Below, one piece after another: positions 36,001 through 45,326 of a DNA stretch of 64,000 bases. How positions within the stretch are numbered: the stretch's first letter is position 1; the number at the start of each line of letters is the position of its first letter. Made by a program: the position numbers and the translations under genes. Location of the stretch: positions 248,001 through 312,000 of the forward strand of contig NZ_JAIQCI010000006.1 of NCBI RefSeq assembly GCF_022378335.1. The letters are read 5' to 3'. This DNA is from Croceicoccus hydrothermalis. Lineage in GTDB: Bacteria > Pseudomonadota > Alphaproteobacteria > Sphingomonadales > Sphingomonadaceae. The notes beneath the pieces were generated by a model. That model was not told where the DNA came from, searched no databases, and saw only the letters and a list, made by a program, of their open reading frames with translations.

Positions 36001-37610
36001 ACCCGCACCATGACCGCGGCATAAGGTCCGAGACTGTCCGAAACCGAATTGACGCTGCATAGGGTGTCTCCTTGGGGGATGGAAATATGGTGGAGCGTGT
36101 CGGGCGACATGTTGAACAGGCACACCACCCGTTCGTCGGCCGTAAAGCGTTCGAGCCGCAGCAGCGCGCCCGTCGCCTCGCAGACCGCAGCGCCATGCCG
36201 CAACGCAGGCGACGTCTTGCGCAAGCCGACAAGTTCGCGGGTCAGCGCAAGGAGAGAGGCCGGGTCCGCGTCCTGTTGCGCGACGGACCGGGCAAGGTTC
36301 TCTTCGCCATGGGGGAGCCAGGGGGTGTCGGATCCGAACCCGCCGTCTTCACCGCCGTGCCATGGCATCGGCGTGCGCGCACCATCGCGCGACAAGGTCA
36401 GCGGCCAGTTCGCGATCGCCTCTGGATCCTGCAATTGTTCGAACGGAATATCGACCTGGGTGAGGCCCAGTTCCTCGCCCTGATAAAGGATGATATTACC
36501 GCGCAGCGAGGCGAGCAGCATCATCTTCATCCGCGCGAACCGCTCCCGGTACTCCGGCGCGCACCAGCGCGAGACGGCGCGCGGCGCATCGTGATTTTCG
36601 AAGGCCCAGCTTGGCCAGCCCGTCCCGCCTGTCTCCGGCCATTCGGCCAATGCTGCACTCACAAGGCCGGGCGTCAGGCGATCGGCATAGAGGAAGTTGA
36701 AGCCATAGGCGGAATTCAGCCGGCCATCGCCCTGCGTAAAGGCCTTCATCTCGGTTTCGGCCTCGTCGCCGCCGACCTCCGCGACGGTAAAGATCGCGTC
36801 ATAGGCATCGGTGACGGCACGGATCCGTTCGATGAAGCCGGGAATGTCGGGATGCGACATGTTGTGGATCTTGCGCTGAAAATCGAACGGGCGCGTGCGG
36901 GGGCGATCGCTCGGCGGGGCCGGCGGATTGTCGCGCAATTGCGGATCGTGCATCGCGAAATTGAGCGCGTCGATACGGAACCCGTCGACACCGCGGTCGA
37001 GCCAGAACCGCGCCACATCCAGAATGGCGTCCTGCACGGCGGGATTGTGCCCGTTGAGCTGCGGCTGACAGCTCAGGAAATTGTGCAGGTAATATTGCCC
37101 CCGCCGCGCATCCCACGTCCAGGCGGGGCCGCCGAACACCGATTGCCAGTTGGAGGGCGGCGTGCCGTCGGGCTTTGCATCCGCCCAAACGTACCAATCG
37201 CTGCGCGGATTATCGCGGCTCGCCCGGCTCTCCGTGAACCAGGGATGTTCGTCCGACGTATGCGAATAAACCTGATCGATCAGCACCTTGAGCCGCAGGC
37301 CATGCGCGCGCGTGACGAGCGCATCGAAATCCGCAAGCGTCCCGAAGATCGGATCGACATCCCGATAATCGGCGACGTCATAGCCGAAATCCTTCATCGG
37401 GCTGGTGAAGAAGGGCGAGATCCAGATCGCATCGACACCGAGCGAGGCGACATGCTCCATGCGGCTGGTGATCCCCCGAAGATCGCCGATCCCGTCGCCG
37501 TTCGCATCCATGAAGCTGCGCGGATAAATCTGATAGATCGCGGCGCCGCGCCACCACTCCACCGCGGCGTCGGCCGGCGCGGTGCGCTGAACCGTGTCGA
37601 CGTCTGCCAT
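35997..37610 (-). CDS. GH13 alpha-glucosidase / oligo-1,6-glucosidase, cytoplasmic
   Basis: A 537-residue GH13 enzyme without signal peptide: WWRGAAIYQIYPRSFMDANG opens the barrel. Catalytic residues are Asp214 (DGFRIDALNF), Glu278 (FTVAEVGG) and Asp341 (FENHDAPR), with QVYSHTSDEHPWF as another conserved region. The overall pattern matches alpha-glucosidases that hydrolyse short maltooligosaccharides after uptake. The start at 37610 shares one base with the stop of the alpha-amylase gene, and the GH97 gene overlaps its end, so the three hydrolases are one transcript. Confidence 0.93.
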   Translation of the reverse strand: MADVDTVQRTAPADAAVEWWRGAAIYQIYPRSFMDANGDGIGDLRGITSRMEHVASLGVDAIWISPFFTSPMKDFGYDVADYRDVDPIFGTLADFDALVTRAHGLRLKVLIDQVYSHTSDEHPWFTESRASRDNPRSDWYVWADAKPDGTPPSNWQSVFGGPAWTWDARRGQYYLHNFLSCQPQLNGHNPAVQDAILDVARFWLDRGVDGFRIDALNFAMHDPQLRDNPPAPPSDRPRTRPFDFQRKIHNMSHPDIPGFIERIRAVTDAYDAIFTVAEVGGDEAETEMKAFTQGDGRLNSAYGFNFLYADRLTPGLVSAALAEWPETGGTGWPSWAFENHDAPRAVSRWCAPEYRERFARMKMMLLASLRGNIILYQGEELGLTQVDIPFEQLQDPEAIANWPLTLSRDGARTPMPWHGGEDGGFGSDTPWLPHGEENLARSVAQQDADPASLLALTRELVGLRKTSPALRHGAAVCEATGALLRLERFTADERVVCLFNMSPDTLHHISIPQGDTLCSVNSVSDSLGPYAAVMVRV

Positions 37611-39436
37611 CACCCGGTCTCCAGTTCGCACACAGCCCAGCCGAAGGCGGAGATGGTCAGCCGCACGCTGCCAGGGGCGGTGACCCTCGCGGGACATTCG
37701 CCGGAAAGCGGGGTCAGCGCGCGGGCATCGTAATTCACCGCGATGTCGCGCGTGATCGGCTCCTTGGAGGTGTTGAACGCGGCGAGGACGCGGTTTCCGC
37801 TGGCTGCATCGTATCGCTCCACCGCGAGCAGGCCCGGCCCCTCGTGATCGAAACCGCGCACAATGCTCAACCCCCGGCGCAGCGCCGGAGAGCCGGTGCG
37901 CATCGCCGCCAGTTCGCGGATAAGACGGTAAAGCGGGTGTCCGGCATCGAAATTCGCCTGTGCCGTGGTGGCATCGGTGCCAAGCAGACCATTGTCGTTA
38001 TAGGCATCGACCCGGCTTTCGAACATGTCCTCACGCGCGAGTTGGTCATTGCCGTCGGAGATGAACCCCTGCTCATCCCCGTAATAGACCGTCGGCACGC
38101 CGCGCAGTGCGAACATCATCGCATGGCCGAGCTTTGTCCGGGCGAGCAGTTCGGTGCGATCGTCGGTTCCGGCATAATCGCGCAGGAACATCGAAAACCG
38201 CCCGAAATCATGGTTGCCAAGGAACGTCGGCAGGCCCGTGGCGGTGACCGCCCCGCCGGGATAGATCACGTCCTGCAACAGGAAATCCGCCATGACGGCG
38301 GGGCTTTCCCGCCCGCTCGCGACGAGCTGCGCCGTCTTTGCGAAGCCCATGTCGAGTGCGTAGGGCAGACCCGCCTCCGCCATGACCCGCGCGGCGGTGA
38401 CGGCGTCCGGCGTATCATACGCGATCTCCCCGAAAATATGGAAATTGGGGATGCCCCGCGCCTCCGCCCGGGCGAGCATGGCGGGTACGAAAGCCTGCCA
38501 GAATTCGGGATTTACGTGTTTTGCGGTGTCGATCCGAAAGCCGTCGATCCCGTAACGATCGATCCAGTCGCCGAAAATCTCGATCATTCCGTTCACGACG
38601 CGCGGATGTTCGGTGAACAGATCGTCCAGCCCCACGAAATCGCCATCGACACTGCTTTCACCGATCCAGAACGTATCGCCGCGATTGTGGTAATAGATCG
38701 GATCGTTGAGCCAGGCAGGAACCTTCGCATGACGCTCCGCCTCCGGCACGACGGGGGTGTAGGCAAAGGACGGATCGGTCAGCCGCGCCCAGTTTTCGGC
38801 GCTCGGATCGGCGGGGTCGAACCCTTCGTTGATGGCCGGACCATCGGGACCGCCGCGCGTGGAATAGGGATAATCCCCCTTGCCGCGATAAACGTATTCG
38901 TCCTCTGCAAAGCGGATCACGTCGGCGGTGTGGTTGGCGATGATGTCCATATAGACTTTCATCCCGCGCGCATGCGCCGCCGCGACGAAGGCTTCGAAAT
39001 CCGCGTTCGTGCCGAAATGCGGATCGACCCTTGTGAAATCGGTAACCCAGTACCCGTGATAGCCCGCGCTGAAACTTTCCGGATCGCCGGGCTTGCCCTG
39101 CACCGGCTTGTTCTTGAAGATCGGCGCGAACCAGATCGCGGTGACGCCCATCCCCTGAATATAGTCGAGCTTTTCGGTCAGGCCCACAAGGTCGCCGCCG
39201 TGATAAAACCCCTTGTGCGCCGGGTCATATCCGCTGAGCAGCCGATCCGCGGGATAGCCACCGCGATCATTTTGCGTATCGCCATTCGCGAACCGGTCCG
39301 GCAGCACGAAATAGATGATTTCATCCTCCACCCCGCGCTCGCGAAAGCTTTCGGGTGCTGGTTGGGCCGCGGCGGTTTGGGCAATTGCGGGCACGCTCGC
39401 AATCAGGGCGGCGGCAACAAGGGCGAGGCGTTTCAT
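37610..39436 (-). CDS. GH13 alpha-amylase-family enzyme, secreted
   Basis: A 608-residue GH13 hydrolase with a signal peptide (RLALVAAALIASVPAIAQT). Barrel motifs are EDEIIYFVLPDRFANGD, DIIANHTADV, catalytic Asp303 (DGFRIDTAKHV), Glu337 (FHIFGEIAYD) and Asp410 (FLGNHDFGRF). The type resembles periplasmic or outer-membrane amylases and cyclomaltodextrinases of TonB-linked starch loci. It overlaps the halogenase stop as ATGA and the next GH13 start by one base. It would cut imported or surface alpha-glucans before the other two hydrolases. Confidence 0.93.
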   Translation of the reverse strand: MKRLALVAAALIASVPAIAQTAAAQPAPESFRERGVEDEIIYFVLPDRFANGDTQNDRGGYPADRLLSGYDPAHKGFYHGGDLVGLTEKLDYIQGMGVTAIWFAPIFKNKPVQGKPGDPESFSAGYHGYWVTDFTRVDPHFGTNADFEAFVAAAHARGMKVYMDIIANHTADVIRFAEDEYVYRGKGDYPYSTRGGPDGPAINEGFDPADPSAENWARLTDPSFAYTPVVPEAERHAKVPAWLNDPIYYHNRGDTFWIGESSVDGDFVGLDDLFTEHPRVVNGMIEIFGDWIDRYGIDGFRIDTAKHVNPEFWQAFVPAMLARAEARGIPNFHIFGEIAYDTPDAVTAARVMAEAGLPYALDMGFAKTAQLVASGRESPAVMADFLLQDVIYPGGAVTATGLPTFLGNHDFGRFSMFLRDYAGTDDRTELLARTKLGHAMMFALRGVPTVYYGDEQGFISDGNDQLAREDMFESRVDAYNDNGLLGTDATTAQANFDAGHPLYRLIRELAAMRTGSPALRRGLSIVRGFDHEGPGLLAVERYDAASGNRVLAAFNTSKEPITRDIAVNYDARALTPLSGECPARVTAPGSVRLTISAFGWAVCELETG

Positions 39437-40971
39437 CGGGCTGTCTCCATCATGGCGGCAGATCGGGGCATGGGTGGCGATGCGCAGAATTCGCGCAAGA
39501 TTTCGACGTGGGTCGGCATGGTTTCGACGAGCGACGCGATACCCGCCGCCATTTCGTCCAGCATGCGGGAAAGCACGTGCGCAGCGAGCGCATCGGTGTT
39601 GGGGTGAAGCGTATGGGGGACAACCCCCTGCCCCAGAAGTACCTGAACCCAGCCCGGCTCGGTAAACAGCTCATCATGCTCACGCTGGACAAAGCCTGTG
39701 GCGCGGAACATCGCGAGCCGCGCGGCGAGACGATCGGGGAGCGTCATCGCCCGGCAGCGATCCCAGAACGGCTGCCCCTCACGCGCATTGGCGGCGTAAT
39801 GGAGGATCAGGAAATCGCGGATGTTTTCCCATTCGAACCGTGCCTGTCGATTGAATTCCTCCGCCATGACGACGGGCGCGTCGCGGCGGGGCAGCATGGC
39901 GAGAAAACGCGCGATGCCCGACTGGATGAGATGAATGCTCGTCGATTCGAGCGGTTCGAGAAAACCGGCCGCGAGACCCAGCGCCAGGCAATTGCCCTGC
40001 CACGGCGCCATGCGCATGCCGGTGGTGAAACGCAGATGGTTGGCAGCGCCGATCGGCGCGCCGTCCATATGATCGAGCAGGAGCGTTTCCGCATCTCCTT
40101 CCGACAGAAACTCGCTGCAATAGACGAGGCCATTGCCGGTCCGGTGCTGCAACGGAATGCGCCATTGCCAGCCTGCGGCACGGGCCGTCGCGGTCGTGTA
40201 GGGCGCGATCGGGTCCGCCGGCGCGCCGGGCACCGCCACCGCGCGGTCGCAGGGAAGCCAGTGGCTCCAGTCCGCGAAACCATCGCCCGCCGTCCTGTCC
40301 CGGAGCAACGCCCGAAACCCGGTGCAATCGAAAAAGAAATCCGCCTCGACCCGCCGCTCCGCATCGAGGGCGAGCGCGGCGATCGTCCCGCTTTCGCCAT
40401 CGCGTTCGACCGCGAGGATCCGACCCTCGATCCGCTCCACACCGCGCTCTTGCGCGAAACGGCGCAGGAAGCCTGCGTAGAGCGTGGCATCGAAATGACA
40501 GGCCCAGGGCATGTCGGCGGCTGCGCGATCCTGCCCCACCCGCATCTTGCCCGCGCGCGCCGCCATTTCGTTGAGTGAGTAGGCGGAAAGATCCTTCGCC
40601 AGACCCAGTTCCCGCCCGCGCAGCCAAAGCTGATGAAACGGCAGCAATCCCGCCCCGCGCCCGACATGGCCGAATGCATGCATGTAGCGTTCGCCGTCGC
40701 GCCGCCAGCCGTCGAACGCGATGCCGAGCTTGAACGTGGCCTTCGTTTCGCGCAGGAACCGGCCCTCGTCGATGCCGAGGGCGCGATTGAACAGGCGGAT
40801 CTGCGGAATGGTCGCCTCTCCGACGCCGACCGTACCGATCGCCTCCGATTCGATGAGCACGACCTCGCACGCCGTGAGCCTTGCGAGGGCGGCGGCGGCC
40901 ATCCACCCCGCCGTGCCGCCCCCCGCGATCGCGATTTTCAACGGTCGCTGCGCATGATCATCCTGCATCAT
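39433..40971 (-). CDS. Flavin-dependent tryptophan-halogenase-family protein
   Basis: A 512-residue FAD-dependent halogenase homologue. It has the FAD-binding GGGTAGWMAA (17-26), GEATIP, the conserved lysine in TFKLGIAF (Lys81), FFDCTGFRALL, the halogenase signature WQWRIP (268-273) and LGLAAGFLEPLESTSIHLIQ with a conserved Glu. Chlorination of a substrate is not demonstrated for the many members found in TonB-linked carbohydrate loci of sphingomonads and Caulobacter relatives. Here it follows the TonB receptor and overlaps the amylase gene, so it belongs to sugar utilisation by context. Start: ATG 40971 with AAGGA upstream. Confidence 0.9.
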   Translation of the reverse strand: MMQDDHAQRPLKIAIAGGGTAGWMAAAALARLTACEVVLIESEAIGTVGVGEATIPQIRLFNRALGIDEGRFLRETKATFKLGIAFDGWRRDGERYMHAFGHVGRGAGLLPFHQLWLRGRELGLAKDLSAYSLNEMAARAGKMRVGQDRAAADMPWACHFDATLYAGFLRRFAQERGVERIEGRILAVERDGESGTIAALALDAERRVEADFFFDCTGFRALLRDRTAGDGFADWSHWLPCDRAVAVPGAPADPIAPYTTATARAAGWQWRIPLQHRTGNGLVYCSEFLSEGDAETLLLDHMDGAPIGAANHLRFTTGMRMAPWQGNCLALGLAAGFLEPLESTSIHLIQSGIARFLAMLPRRDAPVVMAEEFNRQARFEWENIRDFLILHYAANAREGQPFWDRCRAMTLPDRLAARLAMFRATGFVQREHDELFTEPGWVQVLLGQGVVPHTLHPNTDALAAHVLSRMLDEMAAGIASLVETMPTHVEILREFCASPPMPRSAAMMETAR

Positions 40972-41065
40972 GGACCGTAATCCTTCCCTCGTTCCGGGTG
41001 AGGCAATGCGGCCGGCGGCAGCGCGCATCCTGCGTCAACCGCCGCGCGCACCCCCGCCCCGCGCC

Positions 41066-43849
41066 TCAGAACTTGTAGGTGAAGCCAGCGAGGAAACGAC
41101 GACCGTAAAGCTGATAATCGACGACCTGATTGGGCTCTTCCCCGGTGGACACGAACGGTTGATCGGTCAGGTTCTGCCCCTGAAGGTAGAGGGAGAGGCC
41201 GTCGAACGTGCTGCCGGGCTGAAAATCATAGCCGATCTGTCCGTCGATGATGGTTTCGGACTGTGCCGTGCGGCGCACGGGCGAGCCGCCGAAGCCGGTA
41301 AAATCACCGAGGAACGCCGAACGATAGCGCGCGCTCAGCCGGGTGTTGAAGCCTGCTCGCTCGAAATAGGCCGTGCCGTTCACCACCCATTTCGAATAGC
41401 CGGGGATGAGCGTCTCGTTCCCGTCCGCATCCTCGATCCCGGTCTTGGTATAGCTTGCCCCGCCGGTGACACCGAACCCGCGCAATGTGTCGGAAAACGT
41501 ATCGAAGGGAAGCGTCACGGCAAGTTCCGCACCATAAAGATCGCCCCCGCCCGTGTTGGTCGGCGCCTCCAGCGTGCCGTCCGTCGGAAGGCCGGGATAG
41601 GCCTCGATCCCGGTCGGCGGCGGGAAGTCGGAAAAATCATACGCGAAACGCCCGTTGAATACGTAGCTTTCGATATCCTTGTAGAACATCTGAAGCGCGA
41701 CGACGCCGCCCGTGCCGAAATATCTCTCCACGTTGAAGTCCACCGCATTGGCGCGATAGGGGCGCAGGAACGGATTGCCGCCGTTGCCGCGAATGAGTCC
41801 GCCGGGCACCGAATTGTCGATGCCATAGGCAATCGAAAGGCGCATGTCGTCGAGCCGGGGGCGCATGATTTCACGCGCGGCGGCGACACGCACCACCCAG
41901 TCGCTGTCGAGCCGGAGCGACAGGTTCGCGCTGGGCAAGATGTCCCAGTAATCGTCACCCTGCGTGGTGATCACAGGCCCGCTCGCCGGAAAGATGAAAC
42001 CGGTCGATTCCTGAGACGTATGGATCCCCTGCACGCCGACATTGCCGGTCAGGATACCGATATCCAGCTCCTGCTCGATATTGGCCTGCGCGTAGAGCGT
42101 CACGAGATCCTCGTTGACGGTATAGCTTTTGCTGAGCACGTCAGCGGCCGCATCGGGCCCGGTCGTCACCCGCGGTTCGAGATCGAGAACGCCGGCTGCG
42201 ATGAGATCGCGCGGATCGTAGCTCACGATGGGGCCGAGCCCGAGATAGGTAAGATCGGTCGCGCGCAGGAGGAATTGCGAGGGGATCGCCACCTCGGTCG
42301 CATCGCCGGGAAGACGCACGAACGCTTCGTCGGGCGTCAGGCCCTTCTCGCGCTTGGTATAGTTCGCGCCGAGCTGCACGCTGCGCAGGACGCCGTCGTC
42401 GAACTCCTTTTTCACCTCGCCGCGGAACTGGAACAATTCGTCCTCGATGATGCGATTGTTGGAGTAGCCGGCCTGCGGCACCGTTCCGCCGCCCCAGCCG
42501 AGCGGGTCGGTCAGAAAGATGCGGTCGGGATCGCTGTAATCGAGCGAGGGATTGAACACGGTTCCCGTATCGCCCGAGGCAAAGGTGATCTTCGCCGCCG
42601 AACCGCGCCCGGTGGCCGGACCGTTGAAGCCCGTCCCCGCATAGCTTTCCAGGCTCAGCTCGTTACGGTCGGTGCGCGAATAGCCGAAGTCGAAGAACGC
42701 GCTAAAGCCCTCGTCGTCGTCCCACAGCGCGTTGAAACCGCCGGAATACAGATCGGCCTTGCGCTGAAACACATCGTTGCGGATGACGCCCCGCACATTG
42801 TTGAACTGACCCGAGGTGACGAGGCCGTCCTCGACCGTGAAACCGGCCGGATCGAAGCGCGTCGAGGCCCCGAAGCCGAGCGGAAGCTCGATCCCGCGCT
42901 TCGTCTGGTCATCGTCGAAGTTCGAATAGAACCCGTCGACGGTAAGGGTGAGCTGCGGCATCGGCTGCCACTGCACCGTGCCATTGATGCCGAGCCGCTT
43001 GAGCCGCGTCGAGGTCACATAGGATTTCGAACCGCCGATGAGCGCCGCATCCTCGCCATTAACCTGCGTCCCGGCATAGCCCCAGGCGTTGAATTCCTGA
43101 ATCTGATAAGGCTCATCCACATAGGACGCCGCGACCGAGACACCGAGCGTATCGTCCGCGAACTGATCCACGAAGGTTCCGTTGACACGGTAGCCCAATT
43201 CCTTCGACCCGGCGTTGAGCGCACCGATGTCGGCCCACGATCCGCGCGCACCGATGGCGATGATCTGCTTTCCGGTTTCGAGCGGGCGGATGGTACGGAT
43301 GTCGATCGTGCCGACCAGACCCTGTCCGACAAGGCTCGCGGTCGGCGATTTGTAGACGACGACCTGGTTGACGATTTCGGACGGATATTGATCGAGTTCG
43401 ACCGAGCGGTTGTCGCTCGTCGTGGTCTGTTCCCGGCCGTTGAGCAATGTCTGCGAAAAATCCGGGCCGAAGCCGCGGATCGCCACGACATTGGCGCGCC
43501 CGTTGAGCCGCTGTGCCGCGAGGCCGGGAAGCCGCGCGATCGACTCGCCGATCGACGCATCGGGCAGCTTGCCGATATCTTCCGCCGTGATCGATTCCAC
43601 GATCTGGTCGGAAAGCTTCTTTTCCGCGACGGCGGTTTCGAGGCTGGCGCGAAATCCGGTGACGACGATCACATTGTCCGCGGTTTCATCGGGATCTGTG
43701 ACCGGGCGGGCCTCGTCCGTCTCTTCCGGCGTTTCGGGCTGCGTCGTTTGCGCGAATGCCGCACATGGCATCGCTCCTCCGGCAAAGGCCAGGGTGGCGG
43801 AGATTGCGGAAATGCTGATGCCGCTGCGAAGCGCCTCGCGAAATGCCAT
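41066..43849 (-). CDS. TonB-dependent receptor for alpha-glucans or maltooligosaccharides
   Basis: A 927-residue outer-membrane transporter. After a signal peptide (ISATLAFAGGAMPCAAFAQ) comes a TonB-box-like NVIVVTG, the plug domain (VESITAEDIGKLPDASIGES, RGFGPDFSQTLLNGREQTT) and a 22-strand-type barrel ending in LYGRRFLAGFTYKF with a C-terminal Phe. This type resembles Caulobacter MalA-like and other sugar TonB receptors. It is the first gene on the minus strand of the locus, 94 bp before the halogenase. Substrate is inferred from the amylases. A LacI-type operator lies upstream. Confidence 0.92.
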   Translation of the reverse strand: MAFREALRSGISISAISATLAFAGGAMPCAAFAQTTQPETPEETDEARPVTDPDETADNVIVVTGFRASLETAVAEKKLSDQIVESITAEDIGKLPDASIGESIARLPGLAAQRLNGRANVVAIRGFGPDFSQTLLNGREQTTTSDNRSVELDQYPSEIVNQVVVYKSPTASLVGQGLVGTIDIRTIRPLETGKQIIAIGARGSWADIGALNAGSKELGYRVNGTFVDQFADDTLGVSVAASYVDEPYQIQEFNAWGYAGTQVNGEDAALIGGSKSYVTSTRLKRLGINGTVQWQPMPQLTLTVDGFYSNFDDDQTKRGIELPLGFGASTRFDPAGFTVEDGLVTSGQFNNVRGVIRNDVFQRKADLYSGGFNALWDDDEGFSAFFDFGYSRTDRNELSLESYAGTGFNGPATGRGSAAKITFASGDTGTVFNPSLDYSDPDRIFLTDPLGWGGGTVPQAGYSNNRIIEDELFQFRGEVKKEFDDGVLRSVQLGANYTKREKGLTPDEAFVRLPGDATEVAIPSQFLLRATDLTYLGLGPIVSYDPRDLIAAGVLDLEPRVTTGPDAAADVLSKSYTVNEDLVTLYAQANIEQELDIGILTGNVGVQGIHTSQESTGFIFPASGPVITTQGDDYWDILPSANLSLRLDSDWVVRVAAAREIMRPRLDDMRLSIAYGIDNSVPGGLIRGNGGNPFLRPYRANAVDFNVERYFGTGGVVALQMFYKDIESYVFNGRFAYDFSDFPPPTGIEAYPGLPTDGTLEAPTNTGGGDLYGAELAVTLPFDTFSDTLRGFGVTGGASYTKTGIEDADGNETLIPGYSKWVVNGTAYFERAGFNTRLSARYRSAFLGDFTGFGGSPVRRTAQSETIIDGQIGYDFQPGSTFDGLSLYLQGQNLTDQPFVSTGEEPNQVVDYQLYGRRFLAGFTYKF

Positions 43850-43989
43850 CGGTTATGCCCTCTTCCCGAACGGGCCGCGATGGGCCGTCCAATTGTCGTG
43901 TTGCCTCGATCCGGCGGATGGGTCCGGTCTTCCGGTTCATCGCCAAGGATCCAGCCGATACGCCGCACCCTGCCCATTACGGAAGACAG

Positions 43990-43999
43990 CATACGTATG
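43990..43999. promoter_or_regulatory. Operator-like palindrome upstream of TonB receptor and LacI gene
   Basis: CATACGTATG is a perfect 10-bp palindrome with a central CG, as in many LacI-family operators. It sits in the 251-bp divergent gap between the TonB receptor and the LacI regulator, 141 bp from the receptor start. A near copy with one mismatch lies before the MFS gene (45228), and the flanking bases A and C also match. Confidence 0.55.
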
Positions 44000-44100
44000 T
44001 GCCGGCGATACGGCGGCGGCGAAGCGGCGGGCGGCAGGAGGACGATCCATGCCCCGGCCCCCGCATGCGCAGGTCGCCGGACCGCCGGCCAAGTTGCCAA

Positions 44101-45222
44101 ATGCGCGATGAAGGACTAATCCTTGCGCAAGACAACACGACGCCCGAAGCGGCGCGGGGGAGAACGGTTTTGGGACGCGCGCCGAGCGGCAGGCCAACGA
44201 GTTTCGACATCGCCTATCGCGCGGGCGTATCGCAGCCCACCGTCAGCAGGGCGCTGCGCGGAGACAAGTCGGTCAGCCCGCAGACCCGCGCCCGGATCGA
44301 GGCGATCGCCGCGGAGCTGAACTATACCGTCGACAAGAATGCGAGTTCGCTGCGTTCGCAGCGTTCCAACACGATCGCGTTGCTTTTTTTCGAGGATCCC
44401 ACGCCCGATGAAAGCATGATCAATCCCTTCTTTCTCGCCATGCTCGGTTCCATCACTCGCGCCTGCGCCGACCGGGGTCTCGATCTCCTCATCTCGTTTC
44501 AGAAGATGGAGGATGACTGGCACGTCCGGTATCAGGACAGCCACCGCGCCGACGGGCTGATCCTGCTCGGCTATGGCGATTACACGCTCTATCGCGAACG
44601 GCTCGATCAGCTCGAACGACAGGGCACGCATTTCACGCGCTGGGGTTCGGTGTCCAGCGATGCGAGCGGATTGACCGTGGGCACCGACAACCGGGCCGCG
44701 GGGCAACTGGCCGCGGAACATCTGATGGCGAATGGTCGGCGCCGCATCGCCTTTGTCGGCAATGCGGACGAACATTATCCCGAATTCGAAGGGCGCTATA
44801 ACGGCTTTTGCGATGCCTTGCGTGCACAGGGCATCGCATGCGAACCGTCGCTGCAATTCGATGCGATCACTACCGAGGAAGCGGGCCATGCCGCCACGCG
44901 CGCCCTGATCGCGAGCGGGCGTGCATTCGACGCGATCTTCGCGGCAAGCGACCTCATCGCGATCGGCGCCATGCGCGCACTTGCCGAGGCGAACATTGCG
45001 GTGCCGGACGCGGTGGCGGTCATCGGTTTCGATGATATTCCCGCCGCCTGCCTCACCACGCCGCCGCTCTCGACGATGATGCAGGATATTTCGGGCGCGG
45101 GCCGCGCGCTCGTCGAGACGCTGCTCGCGCAGATCGAGGGGCGCGACCTGCCCCCGCGCAAGCTGCCCGCAAGGCTCGTCGTCCGGGGGTCGACCGGTCA
45201 CCCGGTGCCCACCGCGGCCTGA
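44101..45222 (+). CDS. LacI-family transcriptional regulator of the sugar locus
   Basis: A 373-residue LacI/GalR regulator. The helix-turn-helix is at about 33-53 (TSFDIAYRAGVSQPTVSRAL), followed by the hinge YTVDKNASSLRSQRSNTIAL and a sugar-binding core with HLMANGRRRIAFVGN, AIFAASDLIAIGAMRALAEA and VIGFDDIPAA. The N-terminus before the HTH (about 30 residues) is longer than usual; ATG 44101 has only a weak ribosome site, but no better start is visible. It diverges from the TonB operon and precedes the MFS gene, so it probably regulates both through the two CATACGTATG-like sites. Confidence 0.92.
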   Translation: MRDEGLILAQDNTTPEAARGRTVLGRAPSGRPTSFDIAYRAGVSQPTVSRALRGDKSVSPQTRARIEAIAAELNYTVDKNASSLRSQRSNTIALLFFEDPTPDESMINPFFLAMLGSITRACADRGLDLLISFQKMEDDWHVRYQDSHRADGLILLGYGDYTLYRERLDQLERQGTHFTRWGSVSSDASGLTVGTDNRAAGQLAAEHLMANGRRRIAFVGNADEHYPEFEGRYNGFCDALRAQGIACEPSLQFDAITTEEAGHAATRALIASGRAFDAIFAASDLIAIGAMRALAEANIAVPDAVAVIGFDDIPAACLTTPPLSTMMQDISGAGRALVETLLAQIEGRDLPPRKLPARLVVRGSTGHPVPTAA

Positions 45223-45227
45223 CGCCA

Positions 45228-45237
45228 CATTCGTATG
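45228..45237. promoter_or_regulatory. Second operator-like site, upstream of the MFS gene
   Basis: CATTCGTATG, differing by one base from the perfect palindrome at 43990, lies 5 bp after the LacI stop and 90 bp before the MFS start. With flanks the match covers 11 of 12 positions. This suggests the LacI protein also controls the transporter. Confidence 0.5.
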
Positions 45238-45326
45238 CAGCCTTGTTGCCGCCGCCGCTTCGTGCAAGCGATGGGGCGTTGCGCGTGGGCACGAAGACCT
45301 GCGGGACACGGACGAGGATCTTTCCC

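Noticed and set aside
40970..44119. Very long plus-strand open frame (over 1000 codons) across the TonB receptor and halogenase start
   Set aside because: It is the antisense of a clear TonB receptor gene; GC-rich codon bias keeps the opposite frame open. It has no domain resemblance and is rich in Arg, Asp and His as antisense frames are.
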